Source: Pseudomonadota bacterium
Lineage (GTDB): Bacteria > Pseudomonadota > Gammaproteobacteria > Burkholderiales > Ferrovaceae
Assembly (NCBI GenBank): GCA_021811145.1
Contig: JAJZPN010000011.1
Location: 1 to 58,770 of the forward strand
Reading direction: 5' to 3'
DNA length: 58,770 nucleotides
Below the pieces are notes generated by a model, which had not been told where the DNA came from, searched no databases, and worked only from the letters and a program-made list of their open reading frames with translations. The translations under genes and the position numbers were made by a program. Shown one piece after another: positions 57,092-58,770 of this stretch (position 1 is its first letter; every line of letters begins with the position of its first letter).

Positions 57092-58119
57092 ACTAATTTT
57101 TCCGCTGCTTTAAGTAATTTTGCGCAAGAGGGACTACGATTAGCAAAATCCTTCCAGGCTGTTCGTCTAGCGATATCTTGCCAACGCGCCACAGTAGCTT
57201 GGTTCATATCATGAGCATGTCCACCCGCCTTAACATAAACTTGCGCTACTTTTTCATCATCAGCCTTACATGCATCAAGTGCAAACGTCTCCATTTGCGC
57301 TCCAACTTTCATAATGAGATCTTGTTCAGGTTTACCCAAACGGTTAAATACATCACGTGAAATCATCAGCGGTTCAAACATAAACCAGTAAGTTTTATCA
57401 CGTCCTGTGGTTAATTCTTTAGCTACCTCTTCAAGACGGAAGGACATTAAGCTGGTACTAGATGTCATAGCAGCATCGAGTGCTCCCGTTTGCATTGAGG
57501 CATAAATTTCGTTTGAAGGAACACTCATAACAGAGGCACCAGCTTCTCTTAAAATAAGTTCCATCCCTCTACTTCCACCACGTACTTTCAGCCCTTTAAC
57601 ATCAGTAGGTTCAATAATGGCTTTGTTACGGCTAGCAACCCCCCCTGCTTGCCACACCCAACTTACTAATAGAATACCTTTACTTTCCAACACGTCATAG
57701 AGCATCTTCCCTGCTTCTGATGTTTTAAACTGAACACCCTTATCATAGGAAGTAATAATACCGGGCATTAACCCTATGTTTGTTTCAGGTACTTGACCAC
57801 CTGCATAATCAAGAGGAACTAACGACATATCCAAGGCACCACGACGCAAAGCATCAAATTGAGCAGTGGTCTTCATTAAGGATGAGTTGGCATAAACCAC
57901 TGCCTTTAATGCGCCATGACTTTGCTTATCTAATTCAACAGCAAATTGACGACATAATCTGTCTCTAAAGTCTCCAGAAGTTAGTGATCCGCCGGGGAAT
58001 TGATGGGAAATTCTTAATTCAGTAGCAGCATTTGCCCATGGACTCATTCCTAGTAGTGATGCTGCGGGGAGCATTGACATACCTTGAATTAAACGTCTTC
58101 TTTGTATATTTATAGTCAT
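57088..58119 (-). CDS. dctP: TRAP transporter substrate-binding protein (DctP-type)
   Basis: Periplasmic receptor delivering a carboxylate to DctQM. The N-terminus has a twin-arginine-like start (RRRLIQG) and hydrophobic core ending NAATELR, so Tat export is possible. Family motifs are ISHQFPGGSLTSGDF, YANSSLMKTTAQFDALRRG, DVKGLKVRGGSRGMELILREAG (with the conserved Arg that binds the carboxylate) and SVPSNEIYASMQTGALDA. Length 343. AGGAGG precedes the ATG. It is the first gene of the malonate operon. Confidence 0.93.
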   Translation of the reverse strand: MTINIQRRRLIQGMSMLPAASLLGMSPWANAATELRISHQFPGGSLTSGDFRDRLCRQFAVELDKQSHGALKAVVYANSSLMKTTAQFDALRRGALDMSLVPLDYAGGQVPETNIGLMPGIITSYDKGVQFKTSEAGKMLYDVLESKGILLVSWVWQAGGVASRNKAIIEPTDVKGLKVRGGSRGMELILREAGASVMSVPSNEIYASMQTGALDAAMTSSTSLMSFRLEEVAKELTTGRDKTYWFMFEPLMISRDVFNRLGKPEQDLIMKVGAQMETFALDACKADDEKVAQVYVKAGGHAHDMNQATVARWQDIARRTAWKDFANRSPSCAKLLKAAEKLV

Positions 58120-58235
58120 TATTTCCTCCTAATATTAAGTGCTCTTGCAAGATAACGTCTCAGTTACGAAACTGTCAATGTCGCATATCAAAATTTAATA
58201 AAAAAAGCGGTAAAAAAGAAGGTAATGATAGAAAT

Positions 58236-58264
58236 AAAAAAACCCCTAAGAAGGGGTTTTTTTG
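58236..58264 (-). terminator. rRNA operon terminator
   Basis: AAAAAACCCCT and AGGGGTTTTTT pair around a 4-base loop just past the 5S gene, followed by T on the minus strand. It separates the rRNA operon from dctP downstream. Confidence 0.88.
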
Positions 58265-58271
58265 ATAGGGA

Positions 58272-58385
58272 GTCTGGCGGTGACCTACTTTCGCATGGGC
58301 AATCCACACTATCATCGGCGCAGTCTCGTTTCACGTCCCTGTTCGAGATGGGAAGGGGTGGGTCCAAGACGCTATAGCCGCCAAA
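58272..58385 (-). rRNA. rrf: 5S ribosomal RNA
   Basis: Read on the minus strand it begins TTTGGCGGCTATAGCG and ends GTAGGTCACCGCCAGA; the ends pair as helix I (TGGCGG with CCGCCA). The conserved internal segments CCCATCTCGAACAG and GCCGATGATAGTGTGG are present. About 114 bases. Ends are approximate to 1-3 bases. Confidence 0.96.
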
Positions 58386-58466
58386 CAAAGCTTAGTCGGT
58401 GTCTTCAACTACCAAGAAGAAGTAAATATGTAGGTAAATTCACACAGAAGATGTCTGTGATTATAG

Positions 58467-58770
58467 GATCAAGCCTCACGGTCAATTAGTATCGGTTAGC
58501 TTAACACATTACTGCGCTTCCACACCCGACCTATCAACGTCCTGGTCTCGAACGAACCTTTAGGAGGGTTAAACCCTCAGGGAAGTCTCATCTTGAGGCA
58601 AGTTTCCCGCTTAGATGCTTTCAGCGGTTATCTCTTCCGAACTTAGCTACCCGGCAATACGACTGGCGTCATAACCGGTACACCAGAGGTTCGTCCACTC
58701 CGGTCCTCTCGTACTAGGAGCAGCCCCCCTCAAACTTCCAACGCCCACTGCAGATAGGGACCAAACTGTC
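58467..58770 (-). rRNA. rrl: 23S ribosomal RNA, 3' end (partial)
   Basis: Minus-strand sequence with highly conserved 23S 3' regions, including the sarcin-ricin stretch AGTACGAGAGGACCGGAGTG (58714-58695) and the terminal CTAATTGACCGTGAGGCTTG. The rest of the gene lies beyond the window's right edge. About 80 bases separate it from 5S. Confidence 0.96.

Noticed and set aside
58188..58489. Open frames across the 5S rRNA and spacer
   Set aside because: The sequence is 5S rRNA with terminator and the 23S 3' end; the frames are coincidental.

Overview
The window is a dense, AT-rich (roughly 40-45% GC by eye) proteobacterial chromosome segment, most likely from a betaproteobacterium. The placement rests on gene content: the ilvB-ilvN-ilvC-psd-pssA run, a sigma factor followed by DUF3619, DUF3106 and RDD genes, the DUF2844/DUF3443 pair, SlmA, and a dapA-bamC-metallohydrolase block. 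Intergenic gaps are short and many genes overlap by ATGA or GTGA junctions or share convergent stops, so the genome looks streamlined. I cannot name the genus from sequence alone.

Layout. 1-2480 is an accessory scar. It holds a Sel1-repeat gene cut by the window edge, a glycine-rich membrane protein, a NYN-domain gene broken by one in-frame stop, a 3'-half fragment of tRNA-Lys, and the C-terminal stub of an ISL3-like transposase. All of this lies just past an intact tRNA-Lys(UUU). 2485-10671 is the core cluster yebC-ruvC-ruvA-ruvB-ybgC-tolQ-tolR-tolA-tolB-pal-cpoB-tRNA-Lys, all on the minus strand. 10791-14451 carries slmA (+), dksA, pnp and rpsO. 14619-17982 holds a hipBA toxin-antitoxin operon and a gamma-glutamyltranspeptidase. 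18120-22814 is ilvBNC-psd-pssA. 23113-24853 (+) is the sigma factor module, facing lptG and acs. 28072-37145 holds fumarase, mfd, the suhB-trmJ-cysE-iscA string and mmsA. 37252-41499 (+) is DUF2844-DUF3443-mutS. 41496-48416 contains slyD, a Bcp-like peroxiredoxin, a RoxA-like oxygenase, a repetitive lipoprotein, dapA-bamC-metallohydrolase and rfbD-rfbC. 48422-58119 is one ten-gene minus-strand operon: a TRAP transporter, malonate decarboxylase with its prosthetic-group machinery, and a TauE/SafE permease. The window ends in the 5S gene and the 3' end of 23S rRNA (minus strand).

How it works together. The last operon should import malonate, charge the acyl-carrier subunit with its CoA-derived prosthetic group, and decarboxylate malonate to acetate/acetyl-CoA. 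Acetyl-CoA synthetase, fumarase and methylmalonate-semialdehyde dehydrogenase fit a lifestyle on small organic acids.

Points most worth a second look: an MdcG-MdcB fusion; a DUF3443 lipoprotein that reads like a two-lobed pepsin; a sigma/DUF3619/DUF3106 module whose DUF3106 protein is five exact 18-residue repeats; ruvC apparently starting at ATT and the sigma gene at CTG; a nonsense-broken NYN gene; and an isc locus reduced to iscA beside suhB-trmJ-cysE.
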